DNA of 6,636 nucleotides from Rhodobacteraceae bacterium UBA1957 (GTDB taxonomy: Bacteria > Pseudomonadota > Alphaproteobacteria > Rhodobacterales > Rhodobacteraceae), in NCBI GenBank assembly GCA_002336405.1, contig DDEJ01000065.1, positions 1-6,636 on the forward strand, read 5' to 3'. The position numbers and the translations under genes are program-made. The notes below the pieces were generated by a model. The model was not told the DNA's origin, did no database searches, and worked only from the letters and a program-made list of their open reading frames with translations. Every line of letters begins with the position of its first letter. Position 1 is the stretch's first letter. This document shows, piece by piece, positions 1-6,019 of the stretch.

Positions 1-39
1 ACCTATATGGAATGTCTGCCGTAAAGTGACACAACTTTC

Positions 40-64
40 ATGGGTGGCTTAGTAGGTCGCCCAT
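40..64 (+). other. Leader hairpin upstream of glxB
   Basis: Bases 40-48 pair with 56-64 to give a 9-base-pair stem (seven Watson-Crick pairs and two G-U pairs) around a 7-base loop. An A-rich then T-rich stretch (65-83) follows, and the ribosome binding site of the first gene starts at 89. It could be the terminator of a gene left of the window or a structure in the operon leader. The run after the stem begins with A rather than T, so a classic intrinsic terminator is not well supported. Confidence 0.3.
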
Positions 65-88
65 AAAAAATTTTCTTTAAAATACAAA

Positions 89-93
89 AGGAG
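89..93 (+). promoter_or_regulatory. Ribosome binding site of glxB
   Basis: AGGAG lies 8 bases before the ATG at 102. An out-of-frame ATG at 97-99 sits closer, but only the start at 102 gives the Met-Cys-Gly-Ile beginning that a class II amidotransferase needs, so this site together with the catalytic Cys2 fixes the start. Confidence 0.8.
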
Positions 94-101
94 CATATGC
101 C

Positions 102-1037
102 ATGTGTGGTATCGCCGGCCTCATTCATCGGGGCAAGAAATCAGATGTTGGGGCTGAAATGACCTCGATGTTGCAGGCCTTGAAACATCGGGGGCCCGAC
201 TCGACCGGCTATGCCGTGTATGGTGCCGCGCATGAGGATGACTATATCATGCGCTTTATTCTCGCCGAACAGGATGCGATGAAAAAAAGCTTTGATATGA
301 AGGAAAAAGTGGCTGAGCGCCTCGAAGAGGTTGAAAGACGCCTTGCCTTGCACGGGGTGGTGATTAAGCAGCGTGAGCATTCCACCGATTATGCCCTGCG
401 CTATGTCATCCAGCACGACGGCGATACAGAGACGCTGGCGCGGCATATCGAAGATGTTGAAGGTGTTGAAATCCTGAGCTTGGGCAATTCGCTTGAACTG
501 ATCAAGGACCTCGGCGATGCCAGCGTTGTCTCCAAGCAATATGGGTTGCTGGACTTTAGCGGCACCCATGGCATTGGTCACACAAGGATGGCGACAGAAT
601 CTGACGTGGATATTCGCTCGGCGCATCCCTATTGGGCGTTTCCCTATAATGATGTCAGCGTCGTACACAACGGGCAGATCACCAATTATTGGCTGATGCG
701 CCGCGAAATGGAGCACAAGGGTCACCGGTTCACGTCGAGCTGTGACAGCGAATTATTGGCGGTCTATACGGCGCATAACATGTCGATCGGGCTGACACTT
801 GAGGAAAGCCTGCGGTCGTCAATCACCGATATCGATGGTGTTTTCACCTATCTGGTGGCCACAAAAGACCAGCTCGGCATGGCCAAGGACACGATGGCTG
901 CAAAGCCGCTGGTGCTTTACGAAAGTGATACTCTTATCGCAATGGCATCCGAAGAAGTGGCAATCAGAGCCATTCTTCCACAGGAAATTGACACAACTGA
1001 TCCCTATGACGAGGAGGTCCGGGTATGGCAGGCGTAA
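102..1037 (+). CDS. glxB: Class II glutamine amidotransferase, GlxB/MgsA-like
   Basis: This 311-residue protein is a stand-alone N-terminal-nucleophile (class II) glutaminase. It should hydrolyse glutamine and pass ammonia to a partner synthase in the cytoplasm. Cys2, exposed after removal of Met1, is the expected nucleophile. HRGPDSTG (29-36), GHTRMATES (159-167), AHP (174-176), VVHNGQITNY (188-197, with Asn190/Gly191 as likely oxyanion hole) and CDSE (214-217) match the family's glutamine-binding motifs. Residues about 40-150 form the long insertion usual in GlxB/MgsA proteins. Part of it (about 58-82) is rich in Lys, Glu and Leu and may be a coiled coil. Length agrees with GlxB/MgsA (about 300). 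It is the first gene of a tight operon and overlaps the next gene by 13 bases. The family is clear. Whether the amine acceptor system is GlxBCD-like glutamate synthesis or N-methylglutamate synthesis cannot be decided here. Confidence 0.9.
   Translation: MCGIAGLIHRGKKSDVGAEMTSMLQALKHRGPDSTGYAVYGAAHEDDYIMRFILAEQDAMKKSFDMKEKVAERLEEVERRLALHGVVIKQREHSTDYALRYVIQHDGDTETLARHIEDVEGVEILSLGNSLELIKDLGDASVVSKQYGLLDFSGTHGIGHTRMATESDVDIRSAHPYWAFPYNDVSVVHNGQITNYWLMRREMEHKGHRFTSSCDSELLAVYTAHNMSIGLTLEESLRSSITDIDGVFTYLVATKDQLGMAKDTMAAKPLVLYESDTLIAMASEEVAIRAILPQEIDTTDPYDEEVRVWQA
1011..1017 (+). promoter_or_regulatory. Ribosome binding site of glxC inside glxB
   Basis: GAGGAGG ends 7 bases before the ATG at 1025 and lies within the last codons of glxB. 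It supports the start that overlaps glxB by 13 bases, and suggests that the two genes are translated together. Confidence 0.75.
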
Positions 1038-1894
1038 GTGACGCGGCACTTAAGGAAATGACGCAGGAAGAGCGCGTGACAGCGCTTGGAATGCGCACCG
1101 ATCAACTGACCGGTCGGGCGATGGCAATCTCATTTGATCCAGACGAAAAGGAACGGTTTGAATATCCATGGGCGCCAGAGGTCGATTTCAACAAACGGAC
1201 GGAACTGGACGTCGACGAGATGACTTCGACTGAGGCCAATAACCAAATTCGCGCCTTGATGGCCGAGGGCTATGGCACGATTGTGATCAAGAACCCTCGC
1301 GGCAAACATTCGCTGGGTGTGGGTATCCTAAGCCGCCTGCGGCTAATTTTTGAAGGCTCACTTGGGTATTTTGGCGTTGGTTTGCTGGATGGTCCTAACG
1401 TAACCATCAATGGCCGCGTGGGCTGGTCGTGTGGTGAAAACATGATGGCCGGAACGATCGTGGTCAAGAAAAATGCTGGATCAACCTTTGGAGCCGCATT
1501 GCGGGGTGGTGATCTGGTGGCGCGCGGCTCGGTTGGGGCGCGGACCGGCATCGACCAAAAGGGTGGCACCATTATTGTGGGGGGCGATACCGGCGCTTTG
1601 TCAGGCTTTATGATGCAGCGGGGTCGCATGGTGGTATGTGGCAATGCTGGCAAGGATCTGGGCGATTCAATGTATGATGGCACGATCTATGTTGGCGGCG
1701 AAATCAAGTCATGCGGTGTGGATGCTGTGCCGGGGGAATTGACCGATTTGGACAAGGCCTGGCTGACGCGAAAACTGACCCAATATGGGCTTTTGCCTGA
1801 TAAGGGGGTCGACCATTTCAAAAAGGTCGTCGCGGGACGGATGCTCTGGAATTACGACAACCTTGAACCCTCTGAGAAGAAACTCATTCTTTAA
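1025..1894 (+). CDS. glxC: GXGXG-motif protein, GlxC/MgsB-like
   Basis: This 289-residue protein carries the GXGXG beta-helix domain found at the C-terminus of glutamate synthase large subunits and in FwdC/FmdC. In the split enzymes this domain is a separate chain thought to hold the amidotransferase and FMN domains together. The core covers about residues 84-230, with glycine spaced regularly along the helix turns: GVGLLDGPNVTINGRVG (117-133), GAALRGGDLVARGSVGA (156-172), GGTIIVGGDTGALSG (180-194) and DGTIYVGGEIKSCG (218-231). GlxC/MgsB proteins are usually about 220-230 residues. This one has some 60 extra N-terminal residues, rich in charge and aromatic residues, and a C-terminal tail (about 236-289) with no obvious motif. 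The start is set by the strong ribosome binding site at 1011-1017. It sits between glxB and the FMN synthase gene in the expected order. Family assignment is secure; the extensions are unexplained. Confidence 0.88.
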   Translation: MAGVSDAALKEMTQEERVTALGMRTDQLTGRAMAISFDPDEKERFEYPWAPEVDFNKRTELDVDEMTSTEANNQIRALMAEGYGTIVIKNPRGKHSLGVGILSRLRLIFEGSLGYFGVGLLDGPNVTINGRVGWSCGENMMAGTIVVKKNAGSTFGAALRGGDLVARGSVGARTGIDQKGGTIIVGGDTGALSGFMMQRGRMVVCGNAGKDLGDSMYDGTIYVGGEIKSCGVDAVPGELTDLDKAWLTRKLTQYGLLPDKGVDHFKKVVAGRMLWNYDNLEPSEKKLIL

Positions 1895-1901
1895 AGCACC
1901 G

Positions 1902-1907
1902 AAAGGA
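1902..1907 (+). promoter_or_regulatory. Ribosome binding site of glxD
   Basis: AAAGGA lies 7 bases before the ATG at 1915, within the 20-base gap after the glxC stop codon. Confidence 0.65.
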
Positions 1908-1914
1908 AAGACCA

Positions 1915-3279
1915 ATGGCTGACGGTGATATCCGTATTAAAAAGCCCCTGAGCCGCGACGTAAATCAGATCGGGAGCAGTTTTGTTTTCCCGCCGCGGGT
2001 GATGGATGATATTCACATTAAGGCAGAGCTGGGCCGGTATCGGATGCGGGGGTTCTCACTTTTCAAGAAAATTCCGCATTGGGATGATCTGACCTTTTTG
2101 CCTGGAACGCTCACGCGCTTTGTGATCGAGGGCTACCGTGAGAAATGCGAAACCAAGACGATTATAGGGCCCCGGGCAAAGAACCCGCTTGAGCTGGATA
2201 TTCCGGTCTATATCACTGGTATGAGTTTTGGCGCGCTGTCTTATGAGGCAAAAACCGCACTGGCGCGCGGCGCGACCATGGCGGGTACAGCGACCTGTTC
2301 TGGCGAAGGTGGGATGATCCCCGATGAGCGGCGCTATAGCTCGAAATGGTTTTATCAGTGTATCCAGTCGCGCTATGGCTTTAACCCCAACCATCTGGTT
2401 TTGGCAGATGGGGTCGAGTTTTTTATCGGTCAGGGGTGTAAAGTGGGCCTTGGCGGGCATCTGATGGGTCAAAAAGTTACCGATCAGGTTGCCGAAATGC
2501 GCTCCCTGCCGGCGGGAATTGATCAGCGCTCTCCCGCGCGTCACCCTGATTGGCTGGGCCCAGATGATCTGGCGCTTAAAATTCAGGAAATCCGTGAAGC
2601 CACCAACGGGCAGATACCGATTCAGCTGAAATTGGGTGCGGCACGGGTGTATGATGATGTACGCATGGCGGTCAAATGTGACCCGGATGCGATCTATATT
2701 GACGGGATGGAAGGCGGCACTGGCGCCGGGCCGCATCTGGCCACCGAAGATACCGGAGTTCCTGGCATCGCCGCCATTCGTCAGGCCCGCAAAGCGATTG
2801 ATGATCTTGGCAAACGTGGTGATATCACGTTGGTCTATGCCGGTGGTATTCGAAATGGCGCCGATGTGGCCAAAGCGATTGCTTTGGGTGCAGATGCCAT
2901 TGCTATTGGGCATTCGGCGCTGATTGCGATGAACTGTAACAAGGACATCGAGCAGTCGAATTACCCCGAAGAGATTGGGGCGGAACCCGGGTACTGTTAT
3001 CACTGTCATACGGGGCGCTGTCCGGTGGGAATTGCGACACAGGATCCGGAGTTGCGCAAGCGTCTTGACCCGGATGCGGCCGCAGAGCGGGTGTATAATT
3101 TCCTGCATACGTTGACCATCGAGGCCCAGCTGTTTGCGCGGGCTTGTGGCAAAACCAATCTGCATAGTCTTGAACCCGAAGATTTGGGCGCTTTGACGCT
3201 GGAAGCCTCGGCGATGGCAGGGGTGCCGCTCGCTGGCACCAACCACACCGTCGGCATTAAGGACTTTCATAACATTTAA
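1915..3279 (+). CDS. glxD: FMN-binding glutamate synthase domain protein, GlxD/MgsC-like
   Basis: This 454-residue protein is the synthase part of a split glutamate synthase. It should use FMN and an iron-sulfur cluster to reduce the imine formed from a 2-oxo acid and ammonia or an amine. Visible family motifs are MSFGALS (103-109), SGEGG (129-133), the IQLKLGA strand (236-242, with Lys239), IDGMEGGTGA (262-271) and the FMN phosphate-binding segment YAGGIRNGADVAKAIALGA (308-326). Cys361, Cys364 and Cys369 in CYHCHTGRCPVGI are the likely [3Fe-4S] ligands. The spacing is C-x2-C-x4-C, not the C-x5-C-x4-C of GltB. Length matches GlxD/MgsC (about 440-450). There is no GltD-like NADPH subunit in the window, so the electron donor is unknown; a ferredoxin is possible. 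The family is certain, but glutamate, N-methylglutamate or another product cannot be chosen from sequence alone. Confidence 0.9.
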   Translation: MADGDIRIKKPLSRDVNQIGSSFVFPPRVMDDIHIKAELGRYRMRGFSLFKKIPHWDDLTFLPGTLTRFVIEGYREKCETKTIIGPRAKNPLELDIPVYITGMSFGALSYEAKTALARGATMAGTATCSGEGGMIPDERRYSSKWFYQCIQSRYGFNPNHLVLADGVEFFIGQGCKVGLGGHLMGQKVTDQVAEMRSLPAGIDQRSPARHPDWLGPDDLALKIQEIREATNGQIPIQLKLGAARVYDDVRMAVKCDPDAIYIDGMEGGTGAGPHLATEDTGVPGIAAIRQARKAIDDLGKRGDITLVYAGGIRNGADVAKAIALGADAIAIGHSALIAMNCNKDIEQSNYPEEIGAEPGYCYHCHTGRCPVGIATQDPELRKRLDPDAAAERVYNFLHTLTIEAQLFARACGKTNLHSLEPEDLGALTLEASAMAGVPLAGTNHTVGIKDFHNI

Positions 3280-3284
3280 GGAGA
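3278..3284 (+). promoter_or_regulatory. Ribosome binding site overlapping the glxD stop
   Basis: AAGGAGA shares its first two bases with the TAA stop of glxD and its GGAG core lies 8 bases before the ATG at 3292. This strong site supports the small downstream reading frame as a real translated gene. Confidence 0.8.
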
Positions 3285-3291
3285 CAGCACA

Positions 3292-3705
3292 ATGGCTGGA
3301 ACGCAATACAGAGGCTCGGCAATAACGGATGTTGACCAGTTTGTCGCGGATGCGGCAGGGTTGGCGTCTGAGCGTGAAAAAGAAATTGGTCAGCATATCG
3401 GCTATCGCTATGATGTGAACTTGGTGCCCGATTACACCAAGATCACGCCGTATCTTTCTAAATATATGGAGGTGATGGGCTGGGACGACCTGAACTGGCT
3501 TGAGGATGTTCATATGGGATATGAAGACGGCAATCCGGCTGTTTTCGACCGCAACAACAATGGATGGGTCAGTATCCCTAGCTCGGTTGAGCTGCCGGAC
3601 AATCAACAGGATCGTGATATGATTGCGCGTGAATTACTGTTGAAATTTCAGATGTCAGACCGGCATCCGCTGGCCACCCTGCGCAAGGCTTATATGAAGT
3701 TCTGA
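3292..3705 (+). CDS. Unrecognised 137-residue acidic protein of the glx-like operon
   Basis: I do not recognise this protein. It has 137 residues, no cysteine, no signal peptide and no membrane segment, so it should be a soluble cytoplasmic protein. I count about 22 Asp/Glu against 14 Lys/Arg, giving a clear negative charge. The middle (residues 60-95) is rich in Trp, Asp and Asn (GWDDLNWLEDVHMGYEDG, then DRNNNGW), and the C-terminal part (about 104-137) looks helical. The lack of cysteine rules out a ferredoxin-type electron carrier for the synthase. That it is a real gene follows from the strong ribosome binding site at 3278-3284, the 12-base gap after glxD and the 1-base overlap with the next gene. 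Its place directly after the synthase suggests an accessory subunit or a factor acting on the same substrate; this is inference only. Confidence 0.8.
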   Translation: MAGTQYRGSAITDVDQFVADAAGLASEREKEIGQHIGYRYDVNLVPDYTKITPYLSKYMEVMGWDDLNWLEDVHMGYEDGNPAVFDRNNNGWVSIPSSVELPDNQQDRDMIARELLLKFQMSDRHPLATLRKAYMKF

Positions 3706-4553
3706 TGCGCACCCCTGTACATATCGCCTGCTTGCAAACGCAGCCCAAGGCGGATTTTGAGGCCGCACTGACTGAGGCTCTGGACTTGGCTGCAATTGCG
3801 GTTGAGCAGGGGGCACAGGCACTATTCCTACCGGAGTATTGCGGCGGTCTGAAAACAAAGGGTGGTATGTTCGCGCCGCCTGCTTTGCCAGAATCATCAC
3901 ATCCTGTTCTTACGGGTTTGCGCGGATTTGCCAAAGCGCATGACGTTTGGATTTCGGTGGGATCTCTTGCGGTGCCGGGCCGCGCTGGAAAAGTCATCAA
4001 TCGCAGCTTGCTGTTGGATCGCACGGGCGCGGTGGTAAGCCGCTATGACAAGTTGCATTTGTTTGATATCCAGCTGTCCGACCAAGAGGTGTACCGCGAG
4101 AGTGCCCGCGTCACACCAGGGCAACACTGCATAGTTTCAAACGTCGACTGGGCCGTGATTGGTCATTCGATTTGCTATGATCTGCGCTTTCCCAATTTGT
4201 ACCGCGATATGGCGCAAGCCGGGGCCGAGGTTTTGATTGTTCCCTCCGCGTTTACCAAAAAAACCGGGCAGGCGCATTGGCATGTGTTGAACCGTGCAAG
4301 GGCGATTGAGAACGGTGCCTTCGTTGTCTCGGCTTGTGCGGTTGGCACTGTTGAGGGGGGTGGTGAGGCTTATGGGCATTCGCTGATTATCAACCCATGG
4401 GGCGAGGTTGTGGCTGATGCAGGCGCCCAGCGCGGTGTGGTCCATGCAACCATTGATCTTGATGATGTGGCGGTCGCGCGCGGCAAAATCCCCAGTCTGC
4501 AACACGACAGGCCTTATGAGAAAACACCAACCCTTACGGAGGATGCTACATGA
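3705..4553 (+). CDS. Nitrilase-superfamily carbon-nitrogen hydrolase, Nit1/Nit2-like
   Basis: This 282-residue enzyme should hydrolyse a C-N bond in a small amide, releasing ammonia and a carboxylic acid in the cytoplasm. The Glu-Lys-Cys triad of the superfamily is intact: Glu44 in FLPEYCGG, Lys116 in RYDKLHLFD, and Cys157 in GHSICYDLRFPNLYRDMA. The further conserved segments RESARVTPG (131-139) and WHVLNRARAIEN (192-203) are also present. The CYDLRFP signature and overall length fit the Nit1/Nit2 branch, whose known members act on deaminated glutathione or on 2-oxoglutaramate and 2-oxosuccinamate (omega-amidase). The start codon overlaps the previous stop by one base (TGATG), with little ribosome binding site of its own, so it is probably translated by coupling. 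An omega-amidase-like role beside a glutamine-using enzyme would be sensible, but the substrate is inferred. Confidence 0.85.
   Translation: MRTPVHIACLQTQPKADFEAALTEALDLAAIAVEQGAQALFLPEYCGGLKTKGGMFAPPALPESSHPVLTGLRGFAKAHDVWISVGSLAVPGRAGKVINRSLLLDRTGAVVSRYDKLHLFDIQLSDQEVYRESARVTPGQHCIVSNVDWAVIGHSICYDLRFPNLYRDMAQAGAEVLIVPSAFTKKTGQAHWHVLNRARAIENGAFVVSACAVGTVEGGGEAYGHSLIINPWGEVVADAGAQRGVVHATIDLDDVAVARGKIPSLQHDRPYEKTPTLTEDAT
4538..4542 (+). promoter_or_regulatory. Ribosome binding site of the 195-residue gene
   Basis: GGAGG lies 7 bases before the ATG at 4550, inside the end of the hydrolase gene. It fixes the start that overlaps the previous stop as ATGA. Confidence 0.75.
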
Positions 4554-5137
4554 CCCGTGCTGCTCAGAGATCTGAACCACAAGCGGATTCGACGGTTTTG
4601 CGCGATGCCTTTTTAAAATGGCAGTGTTTGACCCGCCAGATTGCAGTGCGTCAAAACCAAGGGCGCCCGGATGAAGCGGTGACACCGGCGGTGCTTCTCA
4701 AAGGTAAGACGGAGGCCTACGACCATATCATCACGGTGCTGTCCAAGACGCCGCAGCAAAGCTTGTTGCCCGAATTACAACATCTGGTCAGACGCACCCT
4801 TGACCCGGCACAACGGCGTCAGAAAGCCTTGGAATTATTGTCTGAAACCTATTACCAAAAACCTACCTCATTTTCCGACATTTTAACCGCAACCTTTCCG
4901 CCGCAATCGCCCCGCGCGGCGGTGATCAGAAAGGCGGATCATTGCCGCTTGCTGTTCTCAGGCTATGGGCAATCCTATCAGATTGAATGTAAAATCTGGG
5001 CATTAACCAAAAAAAATACGCTGTATCAGGCCACATTCTGGCACAATCTTTTGTTCAACCCCGGACTTCATCCCGACACGATTGTTCTGGGGTTCGAGCC
5101 GGACTGGACGAAGTCAACGTCCGAACCTTTGGTCTGA
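4550..5137 (+). CDS. Unrecognised 195-residue protein ending the operon
   Basis: I cannot assign a function to this protein. It has 195 residues with no signal peptide or membrane segment. An N-terminal helical part (about 15-105) contains FLKWQCLTRQIAVRQNQGRP and a basic stretch around 80-92. The C-terminal part (about 108-188) looks more like alpha/beta, with SFSDILTATFPP (107-118), CRLLFSGYGQSY (132-143), FWHNLLFNPGLHP (163-175) and VLGFEPDW (179-186). The specific, motif-like look of these segments suggests a conserved family and not a chance reading frame. Cysteines are at 26, 132 and 147, a layout that does not suggest a metal site. The start overlaps the hydrolase stop by four bases and has a good ribosome binding site. 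A hairpin begins right after its stop codon, so it is probably the last gene of the operon. Confidence 0.78.
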   Translation: MTRAAQRSEPQADSTVLRDAFLKWQCLTRQIAVRQNQGRPDEAVTPAVLLKGKTEAYDHIITVLSKTPQQSLLPELQHLVRRTLDPAQRRQKALELLSETYYQKPTSFSDILTATFPPQSPRAAVIRKADHCRLLFSGYGQSYQIECKIWALTKKNTLYQATFWHNLLFNPGLHPDTIVLGFEPDWTKSTSEPLV

Positions 5138-5170
5138 GGCACCCCGCGGTGCCACATGTGCTTACTTTTT
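5138..5170 (+). terminator. Possible intrinsic terminator after the operon
   Basis: GGCACC (5138-5143) and GGTGCC (5148-5153) form a perfect 6-base-pair GC-rich stem with a 4-base loop, starting on the base after the TGA at 5135-5137. A run of five T lies at 5166-5170, but 12 bases separate it from the stem, which is too far for an ideal terminator. A second small stem (5183-5187 with 5193-5197, loop GAAAA) with four T at 5203-5206 follows. Together they make this a reasonable but weak termination zone. No gene is evident in the 153-base gap 5138-5290. Confidence 0.35.
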
Positions 5171-5293
5171 AATGCTCGGATGGTGGTGAAAAGCCACGTG
5201 TCTTTTCCATTTTGATCAGGCATAGGCAAGGCAGCAGCGCAGTTGCAGAGGCTTGGGGCGATTGACACAGATACAGCATGGCGGTGACTATTG

Positions 5294-5959
5294 ATGCCCG
5301 TCTCCAGTGATTATACTCCTCCTCAGGATCCGCTTGAGATCCTGCATGAGGATCACCAGATTATTGTTGTCGACAAGCCTGCAGGCTTGTTGTCGGTTCC
5401 CGGTCGGGGCGCTGATCTGGCTGATTGTCTTTTAACCCGGGTGCAAGCGGTGTTTGCGACCGCGTTGCTGGTGCACCGTCTGGATCGAGACACCTCCGGA
5501 GTAATGGTGTTTGCCCAGACGCCGCATGCCCAGCGCGTGTTGTCGATGCAGTTTGAAAAACGTCAGACCAAAAAGACCTATGTTGCCCGGCTTGCTGGCC
5601 GATTGGAACCCAAACTTGGCACGGTGGCGTTGCCTTTGATCGTCGATTGGCCGAACCGGCCACTTCAGAAGGTTTGTCACGAGACCGGCAAACCGGCGGT
5701 GACTGATTGGCGGGTCCTGAAATATGCAGAGTGCAACGGTCAGGCCGAGACGCGCGTGCGGCTTAGCCCCAAGACGGGTCGCAGTCATCAATTACGGGTG
5801 CATATGCTGGCTTTGGGGCATGTAATCTTGGGCGATCCGCTTTATGCCAGTGGTGCTGCGCGCGATTATTCACGCCTGATGCTGCATTCGGAAGAACTGC
5901 GCTTGCATCACCCCGACAGCGGGCAAGGCCTGAAATTCCGTTCAAAAGCGACCTTTTAA
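5294..5959 (+). CDS. rluA: RluA-family pseudouridine synthase
   Basis: This 221-residue protein should convert uridine to pseudouridine in structured RNA. The RluA-type signature HRLDRDTSG is at residues 61-69, with Asp64 as the expected catalytic base; E. coli RluA also uses Asp64 and is nearly the same length (219). Other family segments are LHEDHQIIVVDKPAGLLSVPG (17-37), TKKTYVARL (92-100), PKTGRSHQLRVHM (159-171) and LGDPLYA (179-185). There is no N-terminal S4 domain, as in RluA and unlike RluC/RluD, which favours RluA-type targets (23S rRNA U746 and tRNA U32 in E. coli). I chose the ATG at 5294 over the TTG at 5291. The upstream site (GGCGGTGA, 5280-5287) is weak. The gene is separated from the operon by 153 bases and is probably expressed separately. 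The exact RNA target here is inferred. Confidence 0.88.
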   Translation: MPVSSDYTPPQDPLEILHEDHQIIVVDKPAGLLSVPGRGADLADCLLTRVQAVFATALLVHRLDRDTSGVMVFAQTPHAQRVLSMQFEKRQTKKTYVARLAGRLEPKLGTVALPLIVDWPNRPLQKVCHETGKPAVTDWRVLKYAECNGQAETRVRLSPKTGRSHQLRVHMLALGHVILGDPLYASGAARDYSRLMLHSEELRLHHPDSGQGLKFRSKATF

Positions 5960-5992
5960 GCACGTATATTGCTAGCAACCAGACGCGCTTTT

Positions 5993-6019
5993 AGCTGATG
6001 CTGGTGCAAGCAATCAGCT
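5993..6019. repeat. Inverted repeat between convergent genes
   Basis: AGCTGAT (5993-5999) and ATCAGCT (6013-6019) are exact reverse complements. Three more pairs (6000-6002 with 6009-6011) form if A6012 is bulged, giving a 10-base-pair stem around a 6-base loop. It lies between rluA and the end of the convergent minus-strand gene and includes that gene's stop codon (6014-6016). A shared terminator is plausible by position, but the T run (5989-5992) precedes the stem on the plus strand, so neither strand shows a stem followed by T's. Confidence 0.35.

Noticed and set aside
26..54. Sigma-70-like promoter with GTGACA as -35
   Set aside because: No acceptable -10 element is found at 16-18 bases spacing.
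46..60. Possible sigma-54 promoter (TGGC ... TCGC) before glxB, attractive for a nitrogen gene
   Set aside because: The GG and GC elements are separated by 11 bases where 10 are needed, and the -12 part is a poor match.
2056..3606. Long 516-codon minus-strand open frame opposite glxD and the 137-residue gene
   Set aside because: It is antisense to genes with clear family motifs, its translation shows no recognisable domain, and it spans a gene boundary; it is a shadow of plus-strand codon bias.
5068..5268. Small minus-strand open frame covering the gap before rluA
   Set aside because: No ribosome binding site or recognisable motif, and it overlaps the end of the 195-residue gene.
5262..5292. 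TTGACA at 5262-5267 as a promoter for rluA
   Set aside because: A matching -10 would put the transcript start at or after the ATG at 5294, and no good -10 sequence is there.
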